Source of the DNA: an uncultured Pontibacter sp.
GTDB taxonomy: Bacteria > Bacteroidota > Bacteroidia > Cytophagales > Hymenobacteraceae
Assembly: GCF_947492645.1 (NCBI RefSeq)
Contig: NZ_CANLMZ010000009.1
Location: 62,001-126,000 of the forward strand
Length of the DNA: 64,000 bases
Direction of reading: 5' to 3'
In this document: one piece after another, positions 8,896 to 17,191 of the stretch
Numbering within the stretch: the first letter of the stretch is position 1
How the letters are laid out: each line of letters starts with the position of its first letter
Notes under the pieces: generated by a model
What the model saw: the letters and a program-made list of their open reading frames with translations, nothing else
Told to the model about the DNA's origin: nothing
Databases searched by the model: none
Translations under genes and position numbers: made by a program

Positions 8896-9156
8896 TCTCT
8901 AAATTTATGCTTTATACCACAGGTGTGCTTTCGTCACCCATTATGCTGCAAGTTAAATATTATGTAGGTGAATTACTGTATGGTTAAATTGTTTAATCAG
9001 GATTTTTATGATTAGAAATGATCCACAGGATTATCTTTTAGTACAACTGCAGACGCTCACAGGTCTGGGTGACGCTGTGGGGCATTCCACTTTTAACTCT
9101 TAACTCTCAACTTTTAACTAAAATCCCTATCTTTCCGGCTATACTTCCAATCAAAG
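8896..9156. promoter_or_regulatory. Divergent intergenic region between pseB and the GT61 gene
   Basis: This 261-base AT-rich spacer must carry outward promoters for the pse operon (minus) and the GT61 gene (plus). Near 9090-9119 a TTAACT unit is repeated in direct orientation (TTTTAACTCTTAACTC, then TTTTAACT), which could be a binding site. A TATCTTTC at 9128-9135 resembles the Bacteroidota -7 element TAnnTTTG but lacks a clear -33 partner. Assignments are weak. Confidence 0.35.
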
Positions 9157-10248
9157 ATGTTAAAGAAACTGCTGTTTAAATTGCTGCATGGGGCTGGTTA
9201 CTATTTTCGTTATACTTCGGTGCTACACCACCCAGGGAAACAAATGATGGCGCCAAGTGCGGTTTTACAGTTTGATGATACTGAGCGGGCATTTTTGGAG
9301 CAATCAGCGGAAAGCTTTAACTATAGTATAGATTACAGCCTGGGCCACCGCACTAAAGCGCAATATTTGGTGCACCTGCGCGATGTGGATTTTTTAGGCA
9401 ACTCTGGTGCTGTGGTACTGGACGGTAAGCTGGTAGTAGAGTCGGTATTTGATGTGAGTCGCCTGGCTAAGACTCCTGCCTTTAAAACGCCGGCTTTGCT
9501 TTGGCCAACGAATAAATCCGGACTCTATACTTCGGTGCTGCATTTGCCCTGGGCTGAAAACAATAACTACCATTGGTTTTTCGATTGCCTGCCGCGGCTA
9601 TACTTCCTCCTTAGCACAGTGCAGGAGTCTATCAAGATCATCATGCGCCCGGATCTGCCTCCATATCAACTGCAGACCTTACAATTTATACTTGCTGATT
9701 ACCCACAGGCTGAAATAGTGTTTATAGGCAAGCACGAGAAATGGCAATTGCAGGAGTTTATACTTCCATCGTTTGTGGCTAACCCGCAGAGCGGCTACCT
9801 GCCTCAGCCGGTTGGGCAATGGCTACGCGAAAAAATATGGCGAGGCTACCACATAAAATCCACAGTACCTAAAAAGCGTATCTATATTAGTAGGTCCAAT
9901 GCCAGAACACGCCGTGTAGTAAACGAGCAGGAGCTTGTGCCCATACTTGCATCGTACGGTTTTGAGGTAGTACGCCCCGAAGAAATGACTTACCAGCAGC
10001 AGGTACAGCTGTTTTTTGATGCCGAAGCGGTAATTGCCCCTCATGGTGCCGGACTGACAAACCTGCTGTTCTCGGAGCAATGCAAAGTTTTAGAGTTACA
10101 CCCGGCAAACCTGATCAAAACGCACTACTTTCTGCTATGTAAAGGCCTTGGTTTTGAATATAGTGCTGTTGTGGGTACTGTAGGAGACAGGCTGGAGAAT
10201 TACGCAGTAGAGGTGCGGGAGGTAGAGACGTGGCTGGCCGCTTTATAG
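9157..10248 (+). CDS. Glycosyltransferase family 61 protein (DUF563)
   Basis: A 363-residue protein. The middle carries YHWFFDCLPRLYFL (about 145-158), the signature GT61 segment. The C-terminal part has KRIYISRSNARTRRVVNE and then APHGAGLTNLLFS (about 292-304), the conserved donor-site loop of this family. GT61 members transfer xylose, GlcNAc or other sugars onto polysaccharides or proteins; the specificity here is unknown. It is transcribed away from pseB, and another transferase follows after 173 bases. Five TATACTT heptamers lie within it, in several frames. Confidence 0.85.
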   Translation: MLKKLLFKLLHGAGYYFRYTSVLHHPGKQMMAPSAVLQFDDTERAFLEQSAESFNYSIDYSLGHRTKAQYLVHLRDVDFLGNSGAVVLDGKLVVESVFDVSRLAKTPAFKTPALLWPTNKSGLYTSVLHLPWAENNNYHWFFDCLPRLYFLLSTVQESIKIIMRPDLPPYQLQTLQFILADYPQAEIVFIGKHEKWQLQEFILPSFVANPQSGYLPQPVGQWLREKIWRGYHIKSTVPKKRIYISRSNARTRRVVNEQELVPILASYGFEVVRPEEMTYQQQVQLFFDAEAVIAPHGAGLTNLLFSEQCKVLELHPANLIKTHYFLLCKGLGFEYSAVVGTVGDRLENYAVEVREVETWLAAL

Positions 10249-10421
10249 TTTGCTGCTGTTATTTTACCCTGCTTTAGCGATTAAAAATAGCTTTTTCTAT
10301 ATATAAACTATTTTTTTTACTTAAAGTATTATGTAATAACCAAACAGAAAATATTCCTAACTTACACCATTGAATCTCATCTGCGCAGACTTATGCCTGC
10401 TTAGATACAAATTACGCTTTA

Positions 10422-11663
10422 GTGAAACATATTCATATCGTTACCTTCGATGTTCCCTTTCCTGCCAACTATGGGGGCGTTATCGATGTCTTTTACAGGT
10501 TAAAGGCATTGAGCAAGGTAGGCGTACATGTGCACCTGCATTGCTACGAAAACGGTAGAGAACAGTCTGAGGAGCTTGAAAAGATATGCTATAAAGTACA
10601 TTATTATAAGCGGTCACTTCACCCTGTTAAATTATTCGATCTTACTCCCTTTATTGTAAATACCCGCGCTAACAAAGCCTTGCTTGGAAACCTGTTAAAA
10701 GATAATTACCCAATACTTTTCGAAGGATTGCATGCTACGCATTTACTTAAGCACAGCCAGTTACAGGACAGGTACAAAATTGTTAGAGCACATAACATTG
10801 AGCATGAATATTACTGGCACTTGTGCAAAGCGGAGAGCAATACGTTCCTGAAATTGTTTTTTGCCACAGAAGCTTTTAAGCTAAAGCTTTATGAACATGT
10901 GCTTGCATATGCAAACGTAGTGCTTGCTATTACAGAGGATGACCGCCACTACCTGAAACGTTACGGGAAGGTAGTACATATACCTGCTTTTCATCCTGAC
11001 CAGTTTTCTAAAACAGCAAGTGCAATAGGTAAAGGCGTATTGTACCATGGCAACCTCTCTGTAAGCGAAAACAGAAAAGCCGTGCTGTATCTGTTAAAGA
11101 ACGTCTTCAATAAGTTAAGTTTACCGGTTATAATTGCAGGCAAAAACCCTTGCAAGCAAATCCTGAAAGAGGCAGCCAAACTGAAGCATGTAACGGTAAA
11201 AGCCAATCCGTCTGATAGCGAAATGCTGCATTACATAAACGAGGCGCAGGTAAATGTACTGGTTACGTTTCAGTCAACGGGTATCAAATTAAAGCTTCTC
11301 AACAGCTTGCTAAAAGGCAGGCATTGCGTGGTTAACAATGCCATGATCGAGAAAACCGGTTTAGAAAGCACATGTACGGTTGCAAACTCACCTGAGGCTA
11401 TTGTCAATGCCATCAACGAGTTATACTCCAAGCCTTACACCGATACAGAGCATGCCAGGCGAAAATCCATTTTTCAGGAGCTTTATTCTAACCAAAATAG
11501 TGTGGCTCAGATTATTGGCCTCTACGACGAAAGCCAAGCAGTAAGGTTATCTGCAAATACACACTATGTGCCGGTTAGCCCTAAGCTCGCTGCATCACCA
11601 GTTCTTTTATCACCTTCGCCAACTCCGCAGTTAGCGCTTTCCGCGAAAACCGACTGTGATTAA
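10422..11663 (+). CDS. GT-B glycosyltransferase, GTG start
   Basis: A 413-residue transferase that starts at a GTG (10422), giving MKHIHIVTFDVPFPANYGG. The N-terminal Rossmann domain has the glycine-rich acceptor loop, and VRAHNIEHEYYW lies near residue 125. The second domain begins at GVLYHGNLSVSENRKA (about 205). The donor site is less canonical than in GT4, with TGIKLKLLNSLLKG in place of the usual E(x7)E region. Function is inferred as surface glycan synthesis. Its last 83 bases overlap the opposite-strand transferase gene; the overlapping tail is Ser/Pro/Ala-rich and looks like a recent C-terminal extension. Confidence 0.75.
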   Translation: MKHIHIVTFDVPFPANYGGVIDVFYRLKALSKVGVHVHLHCYENGREQSEELEKICYKVHYYKRSLHPVKLFDLTPFIVNTRANKALLGNLLKDNYPILFEGLHATHLLKHSQLQDRYKIVRAHNIEHEYYWHLCKAESNTFLKLFFATEAFKLKLYEHVLAYANVVLAITEDDRHYLKRYGKVVHIPAFHPDQFSKTASAIGKGVLYHGNLSVSENRKAVLYLLKNVFNKLSLPVIIAGKNPCKQILKEAAKLKHVTVKANPSDSEMLHYINEAQVNVLVTFQSTGIKLKLLNSLLKGRHCVVNNAMIEKTGLESTCTVANSPEAIVNAINELYSKPYTDTEHARRKSIFQELYSNQNSVAQIIGLYDESQAVRLSANTHYVPVSPKLAASPVLLSPSPTPQLALSAKTDCD

Positions 11664-12912
11664 TAAGCGGTAAGTCCAGGTTTGGATTTATTTTCCAGGC
11701 TTTGCTCATTTGCGTCATGTGGTCTAACATCAGGTCGTAGGCAGCATAATGGAACAAACGTCCTGCGCCGCACTCATCAATTATGTGGTCCATAGCCGAG
11801 TGTACGGGGCCAAGCGCCACAATAGGCTTGTTGGATGCCAGGTACTCAAACAGTTTGCCGGGTACGTTGGTGTGGTCGGCGTCTACATCAGCAACAGACA
11901 ACAGTAATACTGTGCTTTCCATCATGTGCTTTATCGCCTCCTGGTGCGGCACGTAAGGTATAAATTCGGTTATTCCCAGAACACCAGCCTTTTCAATGCG
12001 CTTTTTCACGCCCTCTGATACTTTACCCACAAAACGCAGCTTATAGTTAATCTCGCTGTGTATCGACAACAGGTGCGCGATCACCTTCAGGAAAACATCT
12101 ATGTTGTAGTTCTCCGTTATAGTGCCGGTAAAGGTAATCAGAAATGCATCTTTTGGCGGATTTGATGGAAAAACAAAGTCATCTTCATCATATCCGTTCG
12201 GAATCACATGGATTTTGTCCGGGTTTATACTTGCCGGCTTGTGCATGAAAAGTCGCTTGGTGTCTTCGCTGGTTACTAGTATCGCATCAGCCTGCTCCAG
12301 CACCTGGCGCTCATACTTCTGGTCCAGGCGTTTGGCTATGGGCGTGTGGTAGAGTTGGTCGTAGTAGTGTATGTTTGTCCAGGGGTCGCGCAGGTCGGCG
12401 ATCCAGGGCAGCTTATACTTTTGCTTCAGCTTCAGGCCGATAAGTTGCGTAGAGTGTGGCGGGCTAGTGGTAAGTATAACACTATACTTGCCCGTTGGCA
12501 GTAACTCGTCAGCTTTTGCAATGGCATGCTTGTTCCAGCCTACACGGGCATCTGGTATAAACAGGTTGCCGCGCACAAACTTAAACACCTTGTCCATTAA
12601 AGTATCCTTTGACTTTTGGTTTGCAAAGCCGCTGTAAGGGATTTCTTTTTTGCCAGATAGTTTCTTATAATACTCAAAAGGCTCAGAGGTGCTAGTGCGG
12701 TATACTTCCAGCCCTTCGGGAATCTCGCTTTCGAAAGTTTTATCCAACAGGGGGTAAGAGGCTTGTTTCTCGTCTACGGTAAGTGCAGTAGGCTGCACAC
12801 CAAACTGGGGCAGGTACTTGCAGAATTTAAGTCCACGTTGCACACCTGGCCCTCCGGAAGGCGGCCAGTAATAGGATATGTATAACAGGTTTGTCTGGTC
12901 AGTTTTTTCCAA
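11581..12912 (-). CDS. Glycosyltransferase, GT4-like (GT-B)
   Basis: A 443-residue protein starting near ISYYWPPSGGPGVQRGLKF, a typical GT4 N-terminus. LTTSPPHSTQLIG is near residue 150, IHVIPNGYDEDDF near 235, and the donor-binding LFEYLASNKPIVALG near 365. There is no signal peptide. It probably adds a sugar during surface polysaccharide assembly. It is transcribed toward the preceding plus-strand transferase, and the two genes share 83 bases at their 3' ends. The upstream spacer to ffh is 670 bases. Confidence 0.82.
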   Translation of the reverse strand: MEKTDQTNLLYISYYWPPSGGPGVQRGLKFCKYLPQFGVQPTALTVDEKQASYPLLDKTFESEIPEGLEVYRTSTSEPFEYYKKLSGKKEIPYSGFANQKSKDTLMDKVFKFVRGNLFIPDARVGWNKHAIAKADELLPTGKYSVILTTSPPHSTQLIGLKLKQKYKLPWIADLRDPWTNIHYYDQLYHTPIAKRLDQKYERQVLEQADAILVTSEDTKRLFMHKPASINPDKIHVIPNGYDEDDFVFPSNPPKDAFLITFTGTITENYNIDVFLKVIAHLLSIHSEINYKLRFVGKVSEGVKKRIEKAGVLGITEFIPYVPHQEAIKHMMESTVLLLSVADVDADHTNVPGKLFEYLASNKPIVALGPVHSAMDHIIDECGAGRLFHYAAYDLMLDHMTQMSKAWKINPNLDLPLINHSRFSRKALTAELAKVIKELVMQRA

Positions 12913-13038
12913 AGCAGTATCAGCTTTTCATTCGTCTCAAATATAAAAATATTATTACGGTATGCAGCGTGTGCTGTTTAAAATGGTTGGTTGTTGGTTC
13001 GTAATGAGCGGTATTTCTTTCTGGATATGTAATTACAA

Positions 13039-13431
13039 TTAGCTAGCTTTTCGCCTCGCCGGCTGGGCCTTACTTTTCTCCTTGATGAGAAAAGTAAGCA
13101 AAAGAATCAAGACGGACCAAACTCGCTGAACGCTCAAATAGTGGACCGTCGTAAAGTGCACCTGGCCAAAGCCGTTGCTTTGTAGCAACAAGGGGTATTG
13201 ATACTTGCTTACCAATTGCTAAAGCCGCTATCCAAGAAGTGTTAATCTCAGTCTTTGTGTTGAGCGCCTTCTAGGTTTCTGGTGACGAGCGCAAGCGAGG
13301 CAGGCCGAGGCACGAGGGCAGGAAAGATAGACAGCGCGATGCGCAAAGACGGGGCCTCCCGGCCTGAGGGCACCAAAGCCAAAGGTGAAACGGTAGGAAG
13401 GTAAGGCTGAGGATGTACAGCAGCTAGTTAA
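13039..13431. repeat. Non-coding structured block, possible dispersed repeat element
   Basis: The 670-base spacer 12913-13582 encodes no plausible protein but has internal structure. At 13069-13098 a perfect 12-bp inverted repeat (CTTACTTTTCTC / GAGAAAAGTAAG) encloses a 6-base loop. A second stem GTTGCT-ttgt-AGCAAC is at 13174-13189. The outer ends TTAGCTAGCT (13039) and AGCTAGTTAA (13422-13431) form a 10-bp inverted pair with one mismatch. The inside is GC-richer than its flanks. From memory, CTTACTTTT-hairpin blocks of this kind recur between genes of many Bacteroidota. I therefore infer a dispersed, non-autonomous element, unproven from one copy. Confidence 0.45.
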
Positions 13432-13529
13432 GAATAGCAGTAAGTAAAGTATATAATAGTATAAGTATTCCCTTTGGAATTATACTTTAACCGATACCGT
13501 TACCCCAATAGCAAAAACCACGAATCCTA

Positions 13530-13561
13530 TTCGCAAATCATCAGTATAATCCTTATTTTTG
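13530..13561 (+). promoter_or_regulatory. Candidate Bacteroidota promoter of ffh
   Basis: TATTTTTG at 13554-13561 matches the -7 consensus TAnnTTTG. A TTCG at 13530-13533, 20 bases upstream, is one base off the -33 element TTTG. This would place transcription start close to 13568 and leave a 5' leader of about 15 bases before the ATG at 13583. No experimental support. Confidence 0.4.
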
Positions 13562-13582
13562 TAGGTAAATCCAGAAAAAGAG

Positions 13583-14917
13583 ATGTTTGATAATTTAAGT
13601 AACAAACTAGACCGCGCGTTTAAAACGCTTAAAGGCCAGGGAAGTATAACCGAAATCAACGTTGCAGCAACTATAAAGGAGGTGCGCCGCGCCCTTGTGG
13701 ATGCCGATGTTAACTATAAAGTAGCCAAAACTGTAACCGACAAAATCAAAGAAGAGGCGATGGGCCGCGATGTATTAATCGCTGTTTCTCCGGGCCAATT
13801 GATGATTAAGATCGTGCATGAAGAGCTGACTGCTTTGATGGGTGGTGAGAAGCAGGATATCAACCTGAAAGGTGATCCGGCGATTATACTTATTGCTGGT
13901 TTGCAGGGTTCCGGTAAAACTACTTTTACTGGTAAACTGGCTAACTACATCAAAAAGCAAGGCCGTTCTGTAATGGTAGCTGCCTGCGACGTGTACCGCC
14001 CCGCTGCGATCAACCAGCTGCAGGTGTTGGCAGAGCAGGTAGGAGTAGAGGCTTATACCGAACTGGAGAACAAGAATCCTGTTCAGATAGCTTTGAACGC
14101 CATTGAGCACGCTAAAAAGACAAATAGGAAAGTCGTTATCATCGATACCGCTGGTCGTTTGGCCGTGGACGAGGCGATGATGAAAGAGATAGCGGAGATC
14201 AAGAACGCTGTGAAGCCAACTGAAACGCTTTTCGTGGTTGACTCCATGACAGGACAGGATGCGGTGAACACAGCCAAGACCTTTAATGAGCGCATCAACT
14301 TTGATGGTGTAGTCCTTACAAAGTTAGATGGTGACTCCCGTGGTGGTGCGGCCCTTTCTATCCGTGCGGTAGTGGAGAAGCCGATCAAATTTATCTCGAC
14401 TGGTGAGAAAATGGAGGCGCTTGACCTGTTCTACCCTGATCGTATGGCACAGCGTATTCTGGGCATGGGTGACGTAATCTCCCTTGTTGAGCGTGCGCAG
14501 CAGGCATTTGATGAGGACGAGGCGAAGCGCATCAACAAAAAGATCCGCAAAAACCAGTTCAACTTCGACGACTTCCTGACGCAACTGGAGCAGATCAAGA
14601 AGATGGGGGATATCAAAGACCTGGTGGGTATGATACCGGGAGTTGGCAAAGCCCTTAAAGATGTAGAGATCGATGAGAATGCCTTTAAACCGATTGAAGC
14701 CATTATTAAGTCGATGACTCCTGCCGAGCGTGAGAACCCGGATATGATAAACGGTACGCGCCGTGCACGTTTAGCAAAAGGCAGCGGTACTGATATTACG
14801 CAGGTAAACAACCTGATGAAACAGTTTAACGATATGCGCAAAATGATGCGCTCGATGAACAAGATGGCCGGCAAACGAGGCGGTTTAGGTAACCTGGCGA
14901 ACATGATGAAGCGCTAA
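13583..14917 (+). CDS. ffh: Signal recognition particle protein Ffh (SRP54)
   Basis: A 444-residue SRP GTPase. It binds signal peptides of nascent membrane and secreted proteins and, with SRP RNA and FtsY, targets ribosomes to the translocon. The N domain is residues 1-95, and the G domain has the P-loop GLQGSGKT at 106-113, VIIDTAGRLAVD, and TKLDGDSRGGAALS near residue 247. The methionine-rich M domain ends in MMRSMNKMAGKRGG. Length is usual. It stands alone and is followed at once by a strong terminator. It carries one AAGTATA and one TATACTT in different frames. Confidence 0.97.
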   Translation: MFDNLSNKLDRAFKTLKGQGSITEINVAATIKEVRRALVDADVNYKVAKTVTDKIKEEAMGRDVLIAVSPGQLMIKIVHEELTALMGGEKQDINLKGDPAIILIAGLQGSGKTTFTGKLANYIKKQGRSVMVAACDVYRPAAINQLQVLAEQVGVEAYTELENKNPVQIALNAIEHAKKTNRKVVIIDTAGRLAVDEAMMKEIAEIKNAVKPTETLFVVDSMTGQDAVNTAKTFNERINFDGVVLTKLDGDSRGGAALSIRAVVEKPIKFISTGEKMEALDLFYPDRMAQRILGMGDVISLVERAQQAFDEDEAKRINKKIRKNQFNFDDFLTQLEQIKKMGDIKDLVGMIPGVGKALKDVEIDENAFKPIEAIIKSMTPAERENPDMINGTRRARLAKGSGTDITQVNNLMKQFNDMRKMMRSMNKMAGKRGGLGNLANMMKR

Positions 14918-14933
14918 GCTTTAAAGAATAAAT

Positions 14934-14980
14934 AAACAGCGTGGGGCCATACTTTATGTAAGTATGGCCCCACGCTGTTT
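14934..14980. terminator. Strong hairpin terminator after ffh (bidirectional)
   Basis: A perfect 21-bp stem (AAACAGCGTGGGGCCATACTT and its complement) has a 5-base loop. It lies 17 bases after the ffh stop and between ffh and the convergent guaD, so it can end both. The loop-proximal end of the stem is CATACTT/AAGTATG, the sister form of the abundant heptamer. T-rich bases follow on one side and A-rich bases precede it on the other. Confidence 0.85.
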
Positions 14981-15031
14981 ATAAGCCAGGCTAAATGTAG
15001 CCATTACGTTCAATTCTTCTTCTGCAATTGT

Positions 15032-15505
15032 TTAATAGTTCTGCTTGTTTTCTTTTTCTTGCCACGCTTTAAAAGCTGTTTTTGCTTCTTGTGGTAGCAA
15101 CTGTTGCATGGGTATATGGCGCTTATCAATGGGGATAGTTATTTCATCATAAATAAAATTGTCGTCAAAGCCTATGGCGGCGGCATCTTGGCGGGTATTG
15201 CCATAGTATACTTTTTTTAGCCTTGCCCAGTAAATAGCCCCCAGGCACATTGGGCAAGGCTCGCAACTTGTGTAAAGCTCGCAGTCCTGTAACTGGTACG
15301 TGTCTAGTGCCTGGCAGGCTTTCCGAATGGCATCTACTTCAGCATGAGCCGTAGGATCGTTTGACGACAGCACGTTGTTATAGCCGCGTGCTATAATCTC
15401 CTCGCCTCGCACCACTATAGCCCCGAAAGGTCCGCCAAAGCCAGCCAGCATTTTTTCTTCTGACAAACGAATGGCCTCCTTCATAAATGGTTCTTTTTCT
15501 TTCAT
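15032..15505 (-). CDS. guaD: Guanine deaminase / nucleoside deaminase (GuaD-like)
   Basis: A 157-residue cytidine/deoxycytidylate deaminase-fold enzyme. GGPFGAIVV at residues 24-32 and the zinc site His54-Ala-Glu56 with Cys84 and Cys87 (CEPCPMC) match the small GuaD type, as in Bacillus subtilis, that turns guanine into xanthine. The ending TAFKAWQEKENKQNY is short and charged. A single gene facing ffh. tRNA-adenosine deaminase TadA has the same fold, but the GGPFGA and C-terminal features favour GuaD. Confidence 0.82.
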   Translation of the reverse strand: MKEKEPFMKEAIRLSEEKMLAGFGGPFGAIVVRGEEIIARGYNNVLSSNDPTAHAEVDAIRKACQALDTYQLQDCELYTSCEPCPMCLGAIYWARLKKVYYGNTRQDAAAIGFDDNFIYDEITIPIDKRHIPMQQLLPQEAKTAFKAWQEKENKQNY

Positions 15506-15650
15506 AGGTATTTCTTTGCCCTCTTATACGAAAGATCCTGAAGGTGTTCTGCCCTTTTCGATGCTATAGTTCTTATAGAATAGCAGCATGTAAGTCCAGA
15601 TTTTAACTTGCATTTAAAATGACTCAGAAGTACAGGATAGAAAATGGATA

Positions 15651-15688
15651 AAAAAGAGCGCCGGCAAATAGATGCCGGCGCTCTTTTT
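15651..15688. terminator. Orphan bidirectional terminator-like hairpin
   Basis: A perfect 16-bp stem AAAAAGAGCGCCGGCA/TGCCGGCGCTCTTTTT with a 6-base loop and A and T tracts on both sides. It looks like a bidirectional intrinsic terminator, yet it lies between two divergent genes (guaD on minus, a lipoprotein on plus). No annotated gene ends into it. It could terminate a small RNA from either side. Confidence 0.7.
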
Positions 15689-15763
15689 TACTAAGAGGCT
15701 TCCTGTTACAGAAGTAAGCCTATACTACACTTGTGCCGTTCCCTGCATACTCGTAGTATAGGC
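15651..15763 (-). ncRNA. Candidate small RNA with two hairpins
   Basis: In the 470-base divergent gap 15506-15975, an 11-bp perfect inverted repeat (GCCTATACTAC at 15718-15728 and GTAGTATAGGC at 15753-15763) precedes, on the minus strand, the orphan terminator at 15651-15688. A minus-strand transcript starting somewhere near 15770-15900 would fold into two hairpins and end in a U-tract. The direction and the 5' end are inferred; no protein frame explains the region. Confidence 0.3.
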
Positions 15764-15975
15764 CATTACAATCTTAAATATCTTTTATATTAATATAATA
15801 GTATTAATTAGTACAAATCAAATTATAATTATTATTACGGCTTCTACTATCAATTGTTTTGATGTAGTTTAAAATAATGGGAAACAGTAAGTTATATGCG
15901 TGTGCTGATGCCTGTGCAGACCTAAGCCAATTTATATTGCGTATGTAGAACTAGATTAACCAAATAAACACGACT

Positions 15976-16581
15976 ATGAAAAAACTATGCACGGGGTTTG
16001 CCATGCTGCTATTTATCATATTGGCAGGCGCTTGTTCTTCTGCAAAAGAAGCAGAAATGGAAACCCGGGACGAATTATCAGATTTCAGAAGCTGGATAAG
16101 CAGCACTACTTCTAATGTTGCCGATAGAACAGAAGATGACTGGCAGCGTGCAAAAGATGATTTTAAGATGCGCACAGACGAGCTAGACCAAATGCAGAGC
16201 AATTTCTCAGATGAAGTAAGAGAAGAATATCAGCATTTAAAGCAGCAGTTTAATGATGCCGACTCGAGTTATGTACAAAGCCGCCAGGAAGCCAATAAAA
16301 TGGAATGGCAAAGCACCTTATTAGGCAGTTACGCTGATCTAAGCACCATTAACAACACTAACATACGGGAAGCCTACATTACATTTATGGAGAACGTGCG
16401 CGAGAACAAGAGCACCTGGACGAATGCAGACTGGGATATGGCTAAATTAGTACTGGAGTCGCTTAACAACCGCAAGCAGGAGCTACGAGACATCCCTACC
16501 GATACAGAGGTTAAAATAAAGGCACTCCAGCTGGAGTTCACTACCCTGGAAACAGCCGCTGACGTAGGTGGCGGAAATTAA
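15976..16581 (+). CDS. Hypothetical lipoprotein with TxxDW-type repeats
   Basis: A 201-residue protein with a type II signal peptide: the lipobox LAGAC puts the lipidated Cys near residue 20. The rest is acidic, mostly helical and soluble. Two segments echo each other, TEDDWQRAKDDFKMRTDEL (about 52-70) and TNADWDMAKLVLESLNNRKQEL (about 155-176), so an internal duplication is likely. I recognise no enzyme motif. Small lipoproteins with such repeats occur in Bacteroidota, but their role is unknown to me. It overlaps the stop of the convergent DUF429 gene by 4 bases. Confidence 0.75.
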   Translation: MKKLCTGFAMLLFIILAGACSSAKEAEMETRDELSDFRSWISSTTSNVADRTEDDWQRAKDDFKMRTDELDQMQSNFSDEVREEYQHLKQQFNDADSSYVQSRQEANKMEWQSTLLGSYADLSTINNTNIREAYITFMENVRENKSTWTNADWDMAKLVLESLNNRKQELRDIPTDTEVKIKALQLEFTTLETAADVGGGN

Positions 16582-17177
16582 ACTACAATCCTGCCTTCTT
16601 TGGCATCGCCGTAAAGTATAGATTGCCCTTTGCTGTGGCGGTACCCGCTGTACCAAGCAAGCAGGCTATCAAACTGGTGCCAGTTGGAAGGTGGGTGCAG
16701 TACGGGTAAAGGTAAAAGGCCTTGCAGCGCTTCTGTATATACCGGAAGTGCTGCAAGGTCTTTTTTATAGCCTGCTAAATGGCTAAAGAGTAGTTTATTC
16801 AGCTGGCTTGGGTAAGTTTCCAAAACAGCTATGCCTGCCTCACTAAGTTTTGCACGTAACTGTATAGCCCTCGCGGTAAGCCCACCAATAAACATCGGCG
16901 ACATTGCCTGTACTTCTTTATCGCAGGATCTATAGAAATATTCGGCATCAGAAGTATAAATGCCTTGCCCGTAAACTTTAGGGAGAGTGAGCGGAGCATC
17001 TACAAACACGGTTTTAGCTTCAACAGCAGCTAGTAACTGCCACAGCCACTCATCAGCGTTTTTATTTTGCTGGCTCTGCACCACATCAATACTACCCCCG
17101 GATACATATGCAGCTGCGGTTGTGCCAGCTAACTTAGAGCCGTAATCTACTCCCATAATTTGCGTTAGTTGGCTCAC
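16578..17177 (-). CDS. DUF429 family protein (RNase H-like fold)
   Basis: A 199-residue soluble protein. It begins with MGVDYGSKLAGTT (about 8-20), a ribonuclease-H-like first strand with a conserved Asp. It continues with VFVDAPLTLP near residue 60, YRSCDKEVQAMSP near 85, VLETYPSQ near 120, and HQFDSLLAWYSG near 167. This motif order fits DUF429, which is predicted to be a nuclease or related RNase H-fold enzyme; activity is unproven. It lies 14 bases downstream of the polysaccharide deacetylase gene and may share its transcript. Confidence 0.7.
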   Translation of the reverse strand: MSQLTQIMGVDYGSKLAGTTAAAYVSGGSIDVVQSQQNKNADEWLWQLLAAVEAKTVFVDAPLTLPKVYGQGIYTSDAEYFYRSCDKEVQAMSPMFIGGLTARAIQLRAKLSEAGIAVLETYPSQLNKLLFSHLAGYKKDLAALPVYTEALQGLLPLPVLHPPSNWHQFDSLLAWYSGYRHSKGQSILYGDAKEGRIVV

Positions 17178-17191
17178 AGTTGCATTGATGT

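Noticed and set aside
12913..13582. A tRNA, riboswitch or SRP RNA gene in the spacer before ffh
   Set aside because: No cloverleaf, no conserved riboswitch core and no SRP GGAA-type hairpin could be recognised; the stems fit a repeat element better.
14431..14904. A 157-residue minus-strand frame inside ffh
   Set aside because: It lies fully within the M and G domain coding region of ffh and has no recognisable feature; the open frame follows from ffh codon use.
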